The notes beneath the pieces are model-generated. The model worked only from the letters and a program-made list of their open reading frames with translations. It had not been told where the DNA came from and did no database searches. A stretch of 64,000 bases of DNA. It comes from Cohnella baijiui (lineage in GTDB: Bacteria; Bacillota; Bacilli; Paenibacillales; Paenibacillaceae). This document shows, piece after piece, positions 42,505-51,229 of the stretch; position 1 is the first letter of the stretch, and each line of letters opens with the position of its first letter. Both the position numbers and the translations under genes were made by a program. The stretch covers positions 29,972 to 93,971 of the forward strand of contig NZ_JAJFOW010000027.1 of NCBI RefSeq assembly GCF_020731285.1. The letters run 5' to 3'.

Positions 42505-43116
42505 GCTGTTATCCAATTGAACAGGCGTCCCGCTGTCCGACAACAATTTGGCTTTAATCAAGTAGTTCATGATGGAAGGGCGGCACGCAACGATGGCGAT
42601 GCCGAGAGCGATATATTTGCTGAAGCTGCGAAGATAAATGACCCATCCTGCCGTATCGTAAGCAAAAAGAGGCCGTGGCGGCTCTTCGCCAAAATAAATG
42701 TCGCGATAAGGATCGTCCTCTAATAGCAGACATTGATACCGCTCGGCAAGCTCAACGAGCCTTTTCCTTTGTTCGGCGGGTACGATATAGCCTGTTGGAC
42801 TTTGAAAGGTGGGATTTAGATAAAACAGCCGCGGCTTGTAGGTTTGCATCAGCTTCTCCACCTGCTCCATATCATAACCGTACGGGTGAATCTCGACTGG
42901 AACAATAGTTGCGCCTTGTCTTCTGAAAATATCAATCGCCGTGCTGTAGGTAGGACGCTCCAACATAACGGCATCTCTCGGCTTGACCAGTGCTCTGGCA
43001 ACCAAGTCCATGGCCTCTTGCGATCCGCATGTGATTAACAATTCGTCCGCTGTCAAATGAAACCGATGGCAATCGGTAAAGTAATGGCACAACTCATTGC
43101 GCAGCTCCTGGTCCAC
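42505..43116 (-). pseudogene. MocR/PdxR-type regulator remnant (aminotransferase domain only)
   Basis: About 200 residues match the PLP-dependent aminotransferase-like domain of MocR regulators: LLITCGSQEAMDLVARALV, MLERPTYSTAIDIFRRQGA, YLNPTFQSPTGY, LLLEDDPYRDIYF and the PLP-lysine region YLRSFSKYIALG. The N-terminal GntR HTH and linker are absent: the sequence starts abruptly at about 43116 and abuts an EamA fragment in opposite orientation. The C-terminal about 100 residues are also missing; after SGTPVQLDN the frame runs into the hairpin and unrelated sequence. GC content is clearly lower than in neighbouring genes. It resembles B. subtilis YcxD. Confidence 0.75.
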
Positions 43117-43121
43117 TGTAT

Positions 43122-43364
43122 ATGATCCTGATTACAGGCGTACTTGCCGTGTTCACATGGAACATCGGCAATAAAATTATGAAGCCGGAGAACGGCATGC
43201 TATTTATGAACATCGTCCCTGTTACAACACTCACGATCAGCGCCCTCCAGGGCGTTGAAGTCGGAAGGTTGCAGTTGGCAGGGACCCTCATCGTGATCAT
43301 CGCGCTGGTGATGAATAATTTGATTCAGAGACAGAGGAAAGAAGCGGGTGAATATGCAAAATGA
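43122..43364 (+). pseudogene. EamA-family transporter, C-terminal fragment
   Basis: About 80 residues with two hydrophobic helices: GVLAVFTWNIGNKIMKPENGMLFMN.., VPVTTLTISALQGVEVG.. and LAGTLIVIIALVMNN. These match the last third of EamA/DMT-type transporters, which usually have ten helices. The first 200 or so residues are gone. It is paired divergently with the MocR remnant, like ycxC/ycxD in B. subtilis, so a single deletion removed both 5' ends and the shared promoter. Its stop overlaps the next start (ATGA). Confidence 0.7.
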
Positions 43365-43540
43365 CCATTCTCGAGCATTATCGGAAAGTGCTGAACGGAG
43401 AATTGGAGCAGTCTCCCGTTGAGCGCCTTATGGGACTGAAGCTACTTAGCGTAGAAGAGGGCGAGGCCACGTATGAAATGCAGGCTTCGGAACAACACGC
43501 GAATCCGCAAGGCACATGTAACGGCGGCATCATCGGCTTT
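43361..43540 (+). pseudogene. PaaI-like hotdog thioesterase, N-terminal fragment
   Basis: MTILEHYRKVLNGELEQSP.., LLSVEEGEATYEMQA and ANPQGTCNGGII match the first half of PaaI/YdiI-type acyl-CoA thioesterases, up to the ANPxGTxHGG active-site turn, where Cys-Asn replaces the usual Leu-His. After GGII the sequence loses similarity, and the frame runs on to 43651 in unrelated sequence with a terminator inside it. Truncated and lacking the His, so non-functional. Confidence 0.65.
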
Positions 43541-43600
43541 TCGCGAGCATCAACCGCCCATCCTGATTGTGTGAGGGAAAAACCAGCACCGGCTGCACCA

Positions 43601-43627
43601 GCTGCACATGGATGTGCGGCTTTTTTT
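43601..43627 (+). terminator. Terminator left from the truncated thioesterase unit
   Basis: GCTGCACAT pairs with ATGTGCGGC (one G·T) around GG, followed by TTTTTTT. Confidence 0.7.
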
Positions 43628-43760
43628 CTGTCCGGAAGTCCGCTCAGTTGAATGGGACATGATAACGATGGCGGAACTGTTCTGAATTTTCTTTTTTCGC
43701 CGTCTGCTTGACTCTCCCCTTAACAGACTAAGATCCGATCCCGGCCCGTCGATTGCCCGC

Positions 43761-43808
43761 AAGCGAAAAGCCTCCCCGGTTCGTCCGGGAAGGCTTTCGC
43801 TTTTTTTT
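43761..43808 (+). terminator. Strong terminator upstream of map
   Basis: AAGCGAAAAGCCTCCC.. pairs with GGGAAGGCTTTCGCTT with minor mismatches, followed by TTTTTTTT. It isolates the map unit from upstream relics. 43628-43760 holds nothing recognisable. Confidence 0.8.
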
Positions 43809-43831
43809 CGTCATACAGAATGTTTCCCGTA

Positions 43832-43840
43832 TGGTAAAAT
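43832..43840 (+). promoter_or_regulatory. Extended -10 candidate for map
   Basis: TGGTAAAAT, 31 nt before the map start, the same 9-mer as upstream of the yvgK-like gene. No good -35. Confidence 0.4.
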
Positions 43841-43870
43841 ATCGATATTCAAATGTACGGAGGGGTTAGG

Positions 43871-44617
43871 ATGACGGTCGGATCCCGACACGATATCGAA
43901 GGCTTGCAGAAAATCGGCAAAATCGTGGCATCGACGATTCGTGAAATGAAGCGTCAAGCCCGCGTCGGCATGACAACCAAGGAACTCGACGAGATCGGAG
44001 GCAGGTTGCTCAAAAGACATGGCGCCGTGCCGGCGCCGAAAGCAGTCTACCGATTCCCCGGCAACACCTGCATCAGCGTCAATCAAGAAGTCGCTCACGG
44101 CATTCCGGGCAGCCGAGTCCTCCAACCCGGCGATTTGGTCAACATCGACGTCTCGGCGGAGTCGGGGGGCTATTACGCGGACGCGGGACATTCTTTTCCG
44201 CTCCCGCCCTACCATCCGTCCTTATTGCGTCTCTGCGATTGCGCGCACGATACGATGATGAAAGTCATTTCTTCCCTGCGGCACGGCGTCCCCTTAAACG
44301 AAATCGGAAGGATCATGGAATCCGAGGCCGCCAAGAGCGGTTATCGAGTGATCCGGAATTTGTGCAGCCACGGCGTGGGGAAAGCGCTGCACGAGGCCCC
44401 CAAAGAAATTCTTCCCGTTTACGACAAGCACGACAAACGCGTATTGAAAGAGGGCATGGTCATTACCGTAGAGCCCTTTTTATCTACGGGCGCAGACTAT
44501 GTCGTACAGCATGCGGACGGGTGGACGTTAGGCGTGCCGGACAACAGCTATGTGGCGCAGCATGAGCATACCATCATCATTACGAAGCATCGGCCCATCA
44601 TCGTAACTGCGGCTTAG
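43871..44617 (+). CDS. map: Type I methionine aminopeptidase (second copy type, YflG-like)
   Basis: 248 residues. It removes the initiator Met from nascent proteins. Dinuclear-metal ligands are visible as the two Asp in NIDVSAESGGYYADAG, His in CSHGVGKALHE, Glu in TVEPF and Glu in AQHEHTIII; the substrate His is in ISVNQEVAHGIPG. It lacks the N-terminal zinc extension. It is not in a ribosomal-protein operon (where the main map usually lies), so it is probably an additional paralogue like B. subtilis YflG/MapB. GGAGGGG 5-6 nt before ATG 43871 sets the start. A GNAT acetyltransferase follows after 23 nt. Confidence 0.94.
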   Translation: MTVGSRHDIEGLQKIGKIVASTIREMKRQARVGMTTKELDEIGGRLLKRHGAVPAPKAVYRFPGNTCISVNQEVAHGIPGSRVLQPGDLVNIDVSAESGGYYADAGHSFPLPPYHPSLLRLCDCAHDTMMKVISSLRHGVPLNEIGRIMESEAAKSGYRVIRNLCSHGVGKALHEAPKEILPVYDKHDKRVLKEGMVITVEPFLSTGADYVVQHADGWTLGVPDNSYVAQHEHTIIITKHRPIIVTAA

Positions 44618-44640
44618 ATTTTCGGAGAGGAGGCTTCCCC

Positions 44641-45111
44641 TTGCATTTCAGACACACGCAAGAAACGGATTACTTGCCCGTGATCTCCGTCATCGACCAT
44701 TGGTGGGGCGGCCGGCATATGGCCGATATGCTGCCCAAGCTATTTTTTCAACATTTTCAAAACACCAGCTTCATCGCGGAACAAGACGGCCAGATCATCG
44801 GCTTTTTAATCGGTTTCGTCTCGCAAACCGATCCTGCCGAATCGTATGTCCACTTCATCGGCGTGCATCCGGCGCACCGAAAAAACGGCGTCGCGAATCG
44901 TCTATACGAAATGTTCTTTGAAGCGGTTCGAAAGAAAGGCTGCACTGTCGTTCGATGCGTCACCTCGCCGGTCAACAAAACTTCCATTTCCTTTCATACG
45001 CAACTGGGATTCCGGATCGCGAACGGGGCCCGCGAGGAGGACGGGGTGCCGGTGCAGGCGGACTACGACGGAATCGGCCAGGATCGCGTATTGTTCATCA
45101 AAAATTTGTAA
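44641..45111 (+). CDS. GNAT-family N-acetyltransferase
   Basis: 156 residues. The acetyl-CoA loop is in GVHPAHRKNGVANRLYEMFF (R/Q-x-x-G-x-A type, here RKNGVA), preceded by the beta-4 strand YVHFIGV; the end has SFHTQLGFRI as in the conserved xFY/LGF motif. The substrate is unknown; it could be a protein N-terminus, amino acid or antibiotic. The start is TTG at 44641, with AGAGGAGG 7-9 nt upstream. It is probably co-transcribed with map. Confidence 0.88.
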   Translation: MHFRHTQETDYLPVISVIDHWWGGRHMADMLPKLFFQHFQNTSFIAEQDGQIIGFLIGFVSQTDPAESYVHFIGVHPAHRKNGVANRLYEMFFEAVRKKGCTVVRCVTSPVNKTSISFHTQLGFRIANGAREEDGVPVQADYDGIGQDRVLFIKNL

Positions 45112-45400
45112 ACGTTCGGCGGTTCCCGGAGAGGCCAACGGAAGGGGGGGCGCGGAGGGGCTGACATCGACCGGCTCGGTGTCGGCTTTTTCGTACCGGA
45201 CAAAAGGGAGCACGTACGCCGAATGCCGGTTGTCGCAACGAACCTTCAATCGCTTGACGCCGTTCTTTTCTTCCATTACGATGTGGGTGCGCCGGGTTCC
45301 GTAAACGGTTACAACCGTGAAAAGGAACGGTTGATCTGCAATCGATTGCAGAATTGCTGAAGAACGCAAATCGCATTCGCGGATAGGAGGCGCAAGCGCC

Positions 45401-47206
45401 ATGTTGTATTCCCTGCGCGCCCGGCTGATCCTCATGTTTTCGGTTATGCTGGTCGTTCCGCTCGCCGCCGTCGTCGGCATCGTAACGGGCGTATCGACGG
45501 ACGTGATCGGGCAGTTGACCCGCGTCTCCACGTCCCAGACGATGGATCAATACGCGACGTATGTGAACACGCTGACCGACCAAGCCGAAGAGGTCGCGGA
45601 GCAAGTGCTGGCGAGCGACGTCGCCCAGCAGTGGATCGTCACGCAGGAAGACCGCTATGAACGCGGGCTGATCGGCTTCGAAGGCAATATGGAGCTGCAG
45701 CAGTATTTGTCCATGGTCTCGAGCAACACGTCGAAGATCGAATCGGTCGCCGTCTTTCTCGGCGAGCGGTACGGCATCTGGTCTTTTGCCGACGACTTTC
45801 TCCGGAGCTCCTGGTACGCCGCCTATCGCGACCGCGGCGTGCGTTGGACGCCATCGCACTTCGACAAGGACCAGCCCTCGGTCTCGATGCGGGAAAACGC
45901 GCTGAACAGCTTCATTTCCCCGCTCACCCACCTGGACACGCTGCGGAATGTCGGTCTCATCAAAGTCAATCTGTCTACGGACGAAATCCGCAAGCCGCTC
46001 GACCGCCTGCGGCTCGGCGAATCGGGCCGGGTGTATCTGCTCGGCGGCGCAGGCGAGTCGGTGCTCGGACAAGATTTGAAGGGCCATGCCGCCATCGTGC
46101 GTTTGGGCCTGCAAACGATCCGTTCGAAACGGGGGGCCGGAACGGACGGCTACGTGCGGGTCCGCGACGACGATCGCTCTTACTTACTGTTTTACCGGGA
46201 GCTGAACGCCTCCGGCTGGCTGCTCGCCGGGGTCGTCTCCGAGGACGAGCTGTTCAGCCGGATTACGAAAATCAAACGATACGTGATCTTCTGCAGCGGC
46301 GGTCTGCTGCTGCTCGCCGTCCTGGCGGCGTTCCGCCTGTCGTCCGGCGTGGCGCGGCCGCTGTCCAAGCTCGCGGCCTCGATGAAGCTGGCCGAGGTCG
46401 GCGACTTCGACGGCGCGGGCAGCCGGCTGCCGCCGGTCAAGTCCCGGCACAGCGAGGTCAGCTACGTCGTGCTCATGTACGCGCGCATGATCAACCGGCT
46501 GCGAAGTTATATCCAGCTGGAGGTCGAGCTGAACTTGCGGCGCAGGGACGCGGAATACAAAGCGCTTCTGCTGCAGATCAATCCGCATTTCCTGTACAAC
46601 GCCCTGGAGACGATCGGCTCGCTCTCCGCGCAGGGACGCAACCGGGACGTGCAGCAGGTGACGGAAGCGCTCGGCCGGATGCTGCGCTATTCGCTGAAGC
46701 TGGACAGCGATCTGACGAGTCTGGCGGAAGAGCTGAAATACGTGCGCCACTATACGTCCATTCTGTCGCGGGTTTACGGCGATCGCCTGGACGTGCGCAT
46801 CGTGGACGACACGGGCGGAGAAAACGCCATGATTCCGAAGTTCATCCTTCAGCCGCTCGTAGAAAACGCCTGCAAATTCAGCCTGGATCACACGTTCCGC
46901 GCATTCGTCGAGATCCGCGCCGAGACGTTCGGCGACCGGCTGCTGCTGTCCGTGAGCGACAACGGAGTCGGCATGGAGCTCGGCCAGGCCGATCGGATCG
47001 CGGCTTCCTCCCTCGCGCTCGAGGACGTCAATCCGCTCGGCAGCGAGGGCAAGCGGATCGGCTTGCGCAACGTCATCGCCCGCTGCAGGCTGCAGTACGG
47101 CGAAGCGTTCGGCATCCGGATCGAATCCGCGCCCGGACTGGGAACGACCGTCATGTTGGAACTGCCCAAAGGAGGAATGGACGATGTACCGCGTTCTGAT
47201 CGTTGA
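45401..47206 (+). CDS. YesM-like sensor histidine kinase
   Basis: 601 residues. N-terminal helix (about 7-28), a large external sensor of the dCache type (about 35-280), second helix (about 292-312), HAMP (315-370) and a His_kinase/HATPase pair. The phospho-acceptor His is in LLLQINPHFLYNALETI (about 396); N-box FILQPLVENACKF and DNGVGM follow. These kinases sense extracellular sugars, often through a binding protein. ATAGGAGG is about 12 nt before the ATG. The gene overlaps the regulator by 23 nt. It heads an intact version of the architecture that is collapsed at 38-39.4 kb. The 45112-45400 gap shows no convincing gene. Confidence 0.93.
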   Translation: MLYSLRARLILMFSVMLVVPLAAVVGIVTGVSTDVIGQLTRVSTSQTMDQYATYVNTLTDQAEEVAEQVLASDVAQQWIVTQEDRYERGLIGFEGNMELQQYLSMVSSNTSKIESVAVFLGERYGIWSFADDFLRSSWYAAYRDRGVRWTPSHFDKDQPSVSMRENALNSFISPLTHLDTLRNVGLIKVNLSTDEIRKPLDRLRLGESGRVYLLGGAGESVLGQDLKGHAAIVRLGLQTIRSKRGAGTDGYVRVRDDDRSYLLFYRELNASGWLLAGVVSEDELFSRITKIKRYVIFCSGGLLLLAVLAAFRLSSGVARPLSKLAASMKLAEVGDFDGAGSRLPPVKSRHSEVSYVVLMYARMINRLRSYIQLEVELNLRRRDAEYKALLLQINPHFLYNALETIGSLSAQGRNRDVQQVTEALGRMLRYSLKLDSDLTSLAEELKYVRHYTSILSRVYGDRLDVRIVDDTGGENAMIPKFILQPLVENACKFSLDHTFRAFVEIRAETFGDRLLLSVSDNGVGMELGQADRIAASSLALEDVNPLGSEGKRIGLRNVIARCRLQYGEAFGIRIESAPGLGTTVMLELPKGGMDDVPRSDR

Positions 47207-48827
47207 CGATGCCGAGGAGATTCGCCGAGGACTGCGGCTCAAAGCCGATTGGCCGGGCCACGGCTTCGAGGTCGCCGCGGAAGCCGGCGACGGCAGGGAG
47301 GCGCTCGCGCTGTTGGCCGACCATCCGATCGATCTGGTCATAACGGACATCCAGATGCCGGTCTTGAACGGTCTTGAGCTGCTGAGAACGTGCCGCGAGC
47401 TGCATCCGAAAGTCCGCTTGATCGTGCTGTCCGGATACGACGACTTTGCCTATGTGAAGACCGCGATGCAGTGCGGCGCGATGGACTATCTCCTGAAGCC
47501 GGTCGCCGCCGACGAGCTGGCGGACATCCTGCTGCGCGCCAGAAGGGAAATGGACCAGGAGGCGGCGCGGCGGCATTCGGCGAGCCGGGAGCGGATGCGC
47601 CAGCAGACGTCGCTCCGCGACCCGTTTCTCCTGCAGCTGGCGTTGGAAGGCGCGCCCCGGCCGGCGGAGACGTTCGAGCGGGCGGCGCGGCTCGGCATCG
47701 GACACGTCGTGAAGGCGCGGATGCGCGGCCGCTTCCTGACGATCGAGATGCGCGTCCCGGAAGGCCGGCTCGAGTCGGCCGCGCTGGCCCCGGAGCTGCT
47801 CCGCGCCGCATTCCGGCTCATGTGCCGGGAGCTCGCGGACGAGAGCGGCGGAGAACTGCTCGTGTTCTACGATCCGCAGCACCCCTCGATGATGCAAGGC
47901 TTTCACAGCCTGCCGGACGATCCCGCCGAATCCACCCGGGACGAGACGGAGCGGTTCGCGGACGAGCTGCGGCGCGCGTTCGCCCGCGTCCTGCAGGTGG
48001 AGGCGGCGATCGGCATCGGACGCGCCGTCGGCGGTCCCGCCGAGCTGAAGAGCGGGTATGCCTCCGCTCTGTTGGCGTGGAGCCGGCTCGATCCGCCGCG
48101 CCGTCCTGCGCCGCCCGGCCCGGCGGAACCCGAACCGGCGGTCCGGGACCGGCCGGCGGACCGCGAGCTGGAGCAGAAGCTGTGCCTGTCCCTGGAGAAA
48201 GCCGACCGCGCCGGCCTGGAAGCGGCGATCGACGCGTGGCTTTCGGCGGACGGCGCCGCCGCTTCGGCCTACTCCTCTTACTTGGCGGCCATGAAGCTGA
48301 TCGTTCTGTACGACGCCGCCATCCGGCAGTACCGCCTCGAACCCTCGGCTTATCAGGAGCAGCTTTGGGAGGCGGACCAACTGCTGCGCCAATGGGAGGC
48401 GGGAGAGCATGTCCGGGAGCGGCTGCTGCGCATCGGCTTCGGCCTGATGGAGGGGATCCGCCAAACGAGGCTGTCCGGGGGAGAAGAGACCGTGCAGGCC
48501 GTGTGCCGCTACATCGAGGAGCATTACGGCGAGGAGCTCAGCCTCAGCGGCCTGGCGGAGCGGTTCTACATCAACGCCGCTTATTTGTCGGATCTGTTCC
48601 GGCGCCAGACGGGGCGGACCTACAGCCAGTACGTGACCGACGTCCGGATGAAGCACGCGCGGCACCTGATCGGCGAAGGGAAGCTGCGCGTCGCGGACGT
48701 TGCCGTCCTGGTCGGGTGGCCGAACGCCTCTTATTTCTGCACGCTGTTCAAGCGGCAATTCGGTTTGAGTCCGGCCGAATACCGCGACAGCCAAAAAAAG
48801 CAAAACCCAACCTCCAAAAGCCGTTGA
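47184..48827 (+). CDS. YesN-like response regulator with AraC-type DNA-binding domain
   Basis: 547 residues. The receiver has IVDDAEE (6-12), phospho-acceptor D55 in VITDIQMP, and the Lys in YLLKPVAADEL. A long middle region (about 130-420) is typical of YesN regulators and poorly conserved. The C-terminal double HTH is AraC-type: LSLSGLAERFYINAAYLSDLFRRQTG and RVADVAVLVGW..YFCTLFKRQFGLSPAEYR. It should activate the transporter and enzyme genes that follow when phosphorylated by the overlapping kinase. Confidence 0.94.
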   Translation: MYRVLIVDDAEEIRRGLRLKADWPGHGFEVAAEAGDGREALALLADHPIDLVITDIQMPVLNGLELLRTCRELHPKVRLIVLSGYDDFAYVKTAMQCGAMDYLLKPVAADELADILLRARREMDQEAARRHSASRERMRQQTSLRDPFLLQLALEGAPRPAETFERAARLGIGHVVKARMRGRFLTIEMRVPEGRLESAALAPELLRAAFRLMCRELADESGGELLVFYDPQHPSMMQGFHSLPDDPAESTRDETERFADELRRAFARVLQVEAAIGIGRAVGGPAELKSGYASALLAWSRLDPPRRPAPPGPAEPEPAVRDRPADRELEQKLCLSLEKADRAGLEAAIDAWLSADGAAASAYSSYLAAMKLIVLYDAAIRQYRLEPSAYQEQLWEADQLLRQWEAGEHVRERLLRIGFGLMEGIRQTRLSGGEETVQAVCRYIEEHYGEELSLSGLAERFYINAAYLSDLFRRQTGRTYSQYVTDVRMKHARHLIGEGKLRVADVAVLVGWPNASYFCTLFKRQFGLSPAEYRDSQKKQNPTSKSR

Positions 48828-48904
48828 TATCCCCGCCATCGGCCGCGTGCTACGGTTAGAGAGAACGAAGGGAAAGCCATCAAGACGAGGAGAGGGGCAG
48901 GCCG

Positions 48905-50239
48905 ATGAAAAAGAGCATGGGCACGCTGTTGGCAGTTTTGCTCGCGACGGGAACGCTGGCGGGATGCGGGGGCGGCGGCAACGGGGCGGCTTCGCCGTCC
49001 GGGGCCTCCGAGCCTGCGGGTACGAGCGCGGCAGGGGAAAACGGCGGCGAGAAGGTCACGATCACGTACTGGCGCCACGACAACGAGGCCGAAGTCAAAG
49101 CGTTGAAGCAGCTCATCGCGTCGTTTCAGGCGAAATATCCGAACGTGACCGTGAAAATGGAAGTGATCCCGTACGCGGACTACGAGACCAAAATCCGCAC
49201 GGCGCTCGCCGGCGGCAAGGCGCCCGACGTGATGGGAATCGACGGACCGTTCGTCGCCTCTTACGCGCACCAAGACGCGATCGTGCCGCTCGACGACTAT
49301 TTCGCCCAAAACGGCGATCTGGACGACATCACCGCGCCGGTCCGGGAGAGCCTGACGTATAAGGACAAAATCTGGGCCGCGCCGCTGAACGACGCCAGCG
49401 TCGCGATGTTCTACAACAAAAAGCTGTTCGAGGACAAGGGCATCCCGCTGCCCTCGCAAAATCCGGAGGAAGCGTGGACGTGGGAGCAGGTGCGGGACGC
49501 CGCGGCGAAGATCAACGATCCGGCGCACAAAATCTACGGCTGGGATCCCGCATGGGGACTCGGACCGGGCGAAGGCTCCGCCTTCGTGAAGATGACCTAT
49601 CTGTGGCAGGCCGGCGCTGAAATTTTGAGCCCGGACGGCCAAACCGCCAAAGGCTATCTGGATTCGGCGGAGGCCAAAAAGGCGCTGACGTTTTTCGGGG
49701 GCCTGTACAACGACAGCAAGGTAGCCCCCAAGGAGCTGCCGCCGGAGGCGTTCGAATCCGGCAAGCTCGGCATCGCCATGAACGGCCCCTGGTTCCTTCC
49801 GGTGCTGCAGAACAACTTTAAGAATTTCAAGGACTGGGCGGTCGCGCCGCTGTGGAAGGACGCCAAGCAGGTGACGCCGATGGGCAGCTGGAACATGGCG
49901 ATCACCAAGCAGTCCAAGCATCCCCGGGAAGCTTGGGAGTTCGTGAACTGGGTCACGGGCAAGGAAGGCGCGAAGGTATGGTACGAGGTAACCAAAAATC
50001 TCCCGGCCCGTCTGTCCGTCGCCGACGCCTTCCCCGAGCTCAAGGAATATCCGCTGAACATCTGGGTCAAGCAATCGTCCACCTATGCCAAGCCGCGGCC
50101 GGTGTCCCCCGCCTATCCCGCGATCAGCAAGGCGATCACGGACCTGTTCGAGGACGTGACGCTCAAAAAAGGAAACGTCGACGATGCCGTAAACCGCGCC
50201 GTAGAAAAAATCGACAAAGCGCTGTCTTCGGTCAAATAG
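48905..50239 (+). CDS. Sugar ABC transporter substrate-binding lipoprotein
   Basis: 444 residues. Signal peptide with lipobox LAGC (Cys21), then a Gly/Ser/Ala linker and an extracellular solute-binding protein family 1 domain (KVTITYWRHDNEAEVKALKQ.., the VKMEVIPYADYETKI segment, NGPWFLPVLQN and AWEFVNWVTGKEGA). It captures an oligosaccharide outside the membrane. GAGGAGAGGGG is about 8 nt before the ATG. The ligand cannot be told from sequence. Two permease genes follow; no ATPase is encoded, as usual for systems served by a shared MsmX-type ATPase. Confidence 0.94.
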   Translation: MKKSMGTLLAVLLATGTLAGCGGGGNGAASPSGASEPAGTSAAGENGGEKVTITYWRHDNEAEVKALKQLIASFQAKYPNVTVKMEVIPYADYETKIRTALAGGKAPDVMGIDGPFVASYAHQDAIVPLDDYFAQNGDLDDITAPVRESLTYKDKIWAAPLNDASVAMFYNKKLFEDKGIPLPSQNPEEAWTWEQVRDAAAKINDPAHKIYGWDPAWGLGPGEGSAFVKMTYLWQAGAEILSPDGQTAKGYLDSAEAKKALTFFGGLYNDSKVAPKELPPEAFESGKLGIAMNGPWFLPVLQNNFKNFKDWAVAPLWKDAKQVTPMGSWNMAITKQSKHPREAWEFVNWVTGKEGAKVWYEVTKNLPARLSVADAFPELKEYPLNIWVKQSSTYAKPRPVSPAYPAISKAITDLFEDVTLKKGNVDDAVNRAVEKIDKALSSVK

Positions 50240-50304
50240 CGGCGCGGCGATCGGGAAGAGAGAGGACGCCTCTCTCTTCCCGGAAAAGGAAGGGGTGATG
50301 GCTC

Positions 50305-51216
50305 ATGCGGCGGAACCGAGGCGCGGGCGGCGCCGGCCGATACGCATTCCGGCTTCAGGAGGAGCGGGCGGCGTACGCTTTTATTTTTCCGGCTGTGGCG
50401 TGCTTGCTGCTGTTTACGTTTTATCCGATGATCGACGCGGTCGTCGTCAGCTTCAAGGATTTCAATCTGATCAACCCGCAGGCCGACTTCGTCGGATTCG
50501 GCAACTACAAGGAACTGTTCGCAGACCGCGCGTTCTGGGACAGCCTGCTGCACTCGTTTCACTTCGCGATCGTCGTCATTCCGGCGCAAACCGCCATCGC
50601 GCTCGGTCTTGCGCTGCTGGTACGGCGTTCGACGCGACTTTCCGGCTTGTTCCGCACCGTATACTTTTTGCCGGTCGTCATCGCGGTCGGGGTAGCTTCC
50701 ACCGTGTTCCGCTTGCTGTACAACCAAGACGTCGGTTTGTTCAACGCGCTGCTCAAGCTGCTGGGCTTGCCCCAGGTGAGCTTCCTGTCCGACCCGGGCG
50801 TGGCGATGTACGGCGTTATGATTCTCGGCATGTGGAAGTCGGCCGGTTTTTTCATGATCATCTTCCTGGCCGGGCTGAACAACATTCCCAAGACGATTTA
50901 CGAAGCGGCCGAGGTGGACGGCGCGAGCCGGCCGCGCATGTTCTTTCATATCACGCTGCCGCTGCTCCGCAGAACGCTCGCGTTCGTCGTCGTCATCACG
51001 ACGATGGATGCGATCAAAATCTCCGGTCCCGTCTTCATCCTCACGAACGGAGGGCCGGCCGGATCGACGACGACGGCGACGTACTTCATCGTCCAGGAGG
51101 CGTTCGACCAGATGCGGATGGGATACGCTTCGGCCGCCGCGATGGTGCTGTTCGCGATCGTGCTGGCGATCTCCGTGCTGCAGATGAGGGCGTTCCGGAC
51201 GGACGTCGAATATTGA
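50305..51216 (+). CDS. Sugar ABC transporter permease, first subunit (MalF-like)
   Basis: 303 residues with about six helices. The first external segment NYKELFADRAFWDSLLHSF and the EAA coupling loop IYEAAEVDGASRPRMFFHITLPLL (read in two parts) are characteristic. It forms the pore with the next protein. The ATG at 50305 has a moderate RBS (AAGGAAGGGG). It belongs to the operon from the binding protein at 48905. Confidence 0.94.
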   Translation: MRRNRGAGGAGRYAFRLQEERAAYAFIFPAVACLLLFTFYPMIDAVVVSFKDFNLINPQADFVGFGNYKELFADRAFWDSLLHSFHFAIVVIPAQTAIALGLALLVRRSTRLSGLFRTVYFLPVVIAVGVASTVFRLLYNQDVGLFNALLKLLGLPQVSFLSDPGVAMYGVMILGMWKSAGFFMIIFLAGLNNIPKTIYEAAEVDGASRPRMFFHITLPLLRRTLAFVVVITTMDAIKISGPVFILTNGGPAGSTTTATYFIVQEAFDQMRMGYASAAAMVLFAIVLAISVLQMRAFRTDVEY

Positions 51217-51229
51217 AAGGAGGGACGAC

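Noticed and set aside
38009..43651. Insertion sequence or transposon as the cause of the decayed region
   Set aside because: No transposase fragment, terminal inverted repeat pair or target duplication was seen; the breakpoints look like simple deletions.
44902..45531. Long minus-strand frame over the GNAT gene and the gap before the sensor kinase
   Set aside because: Overlaps two better-supported genes and shows no family features; the unique part (45112-45400) is short and lacks a start site.
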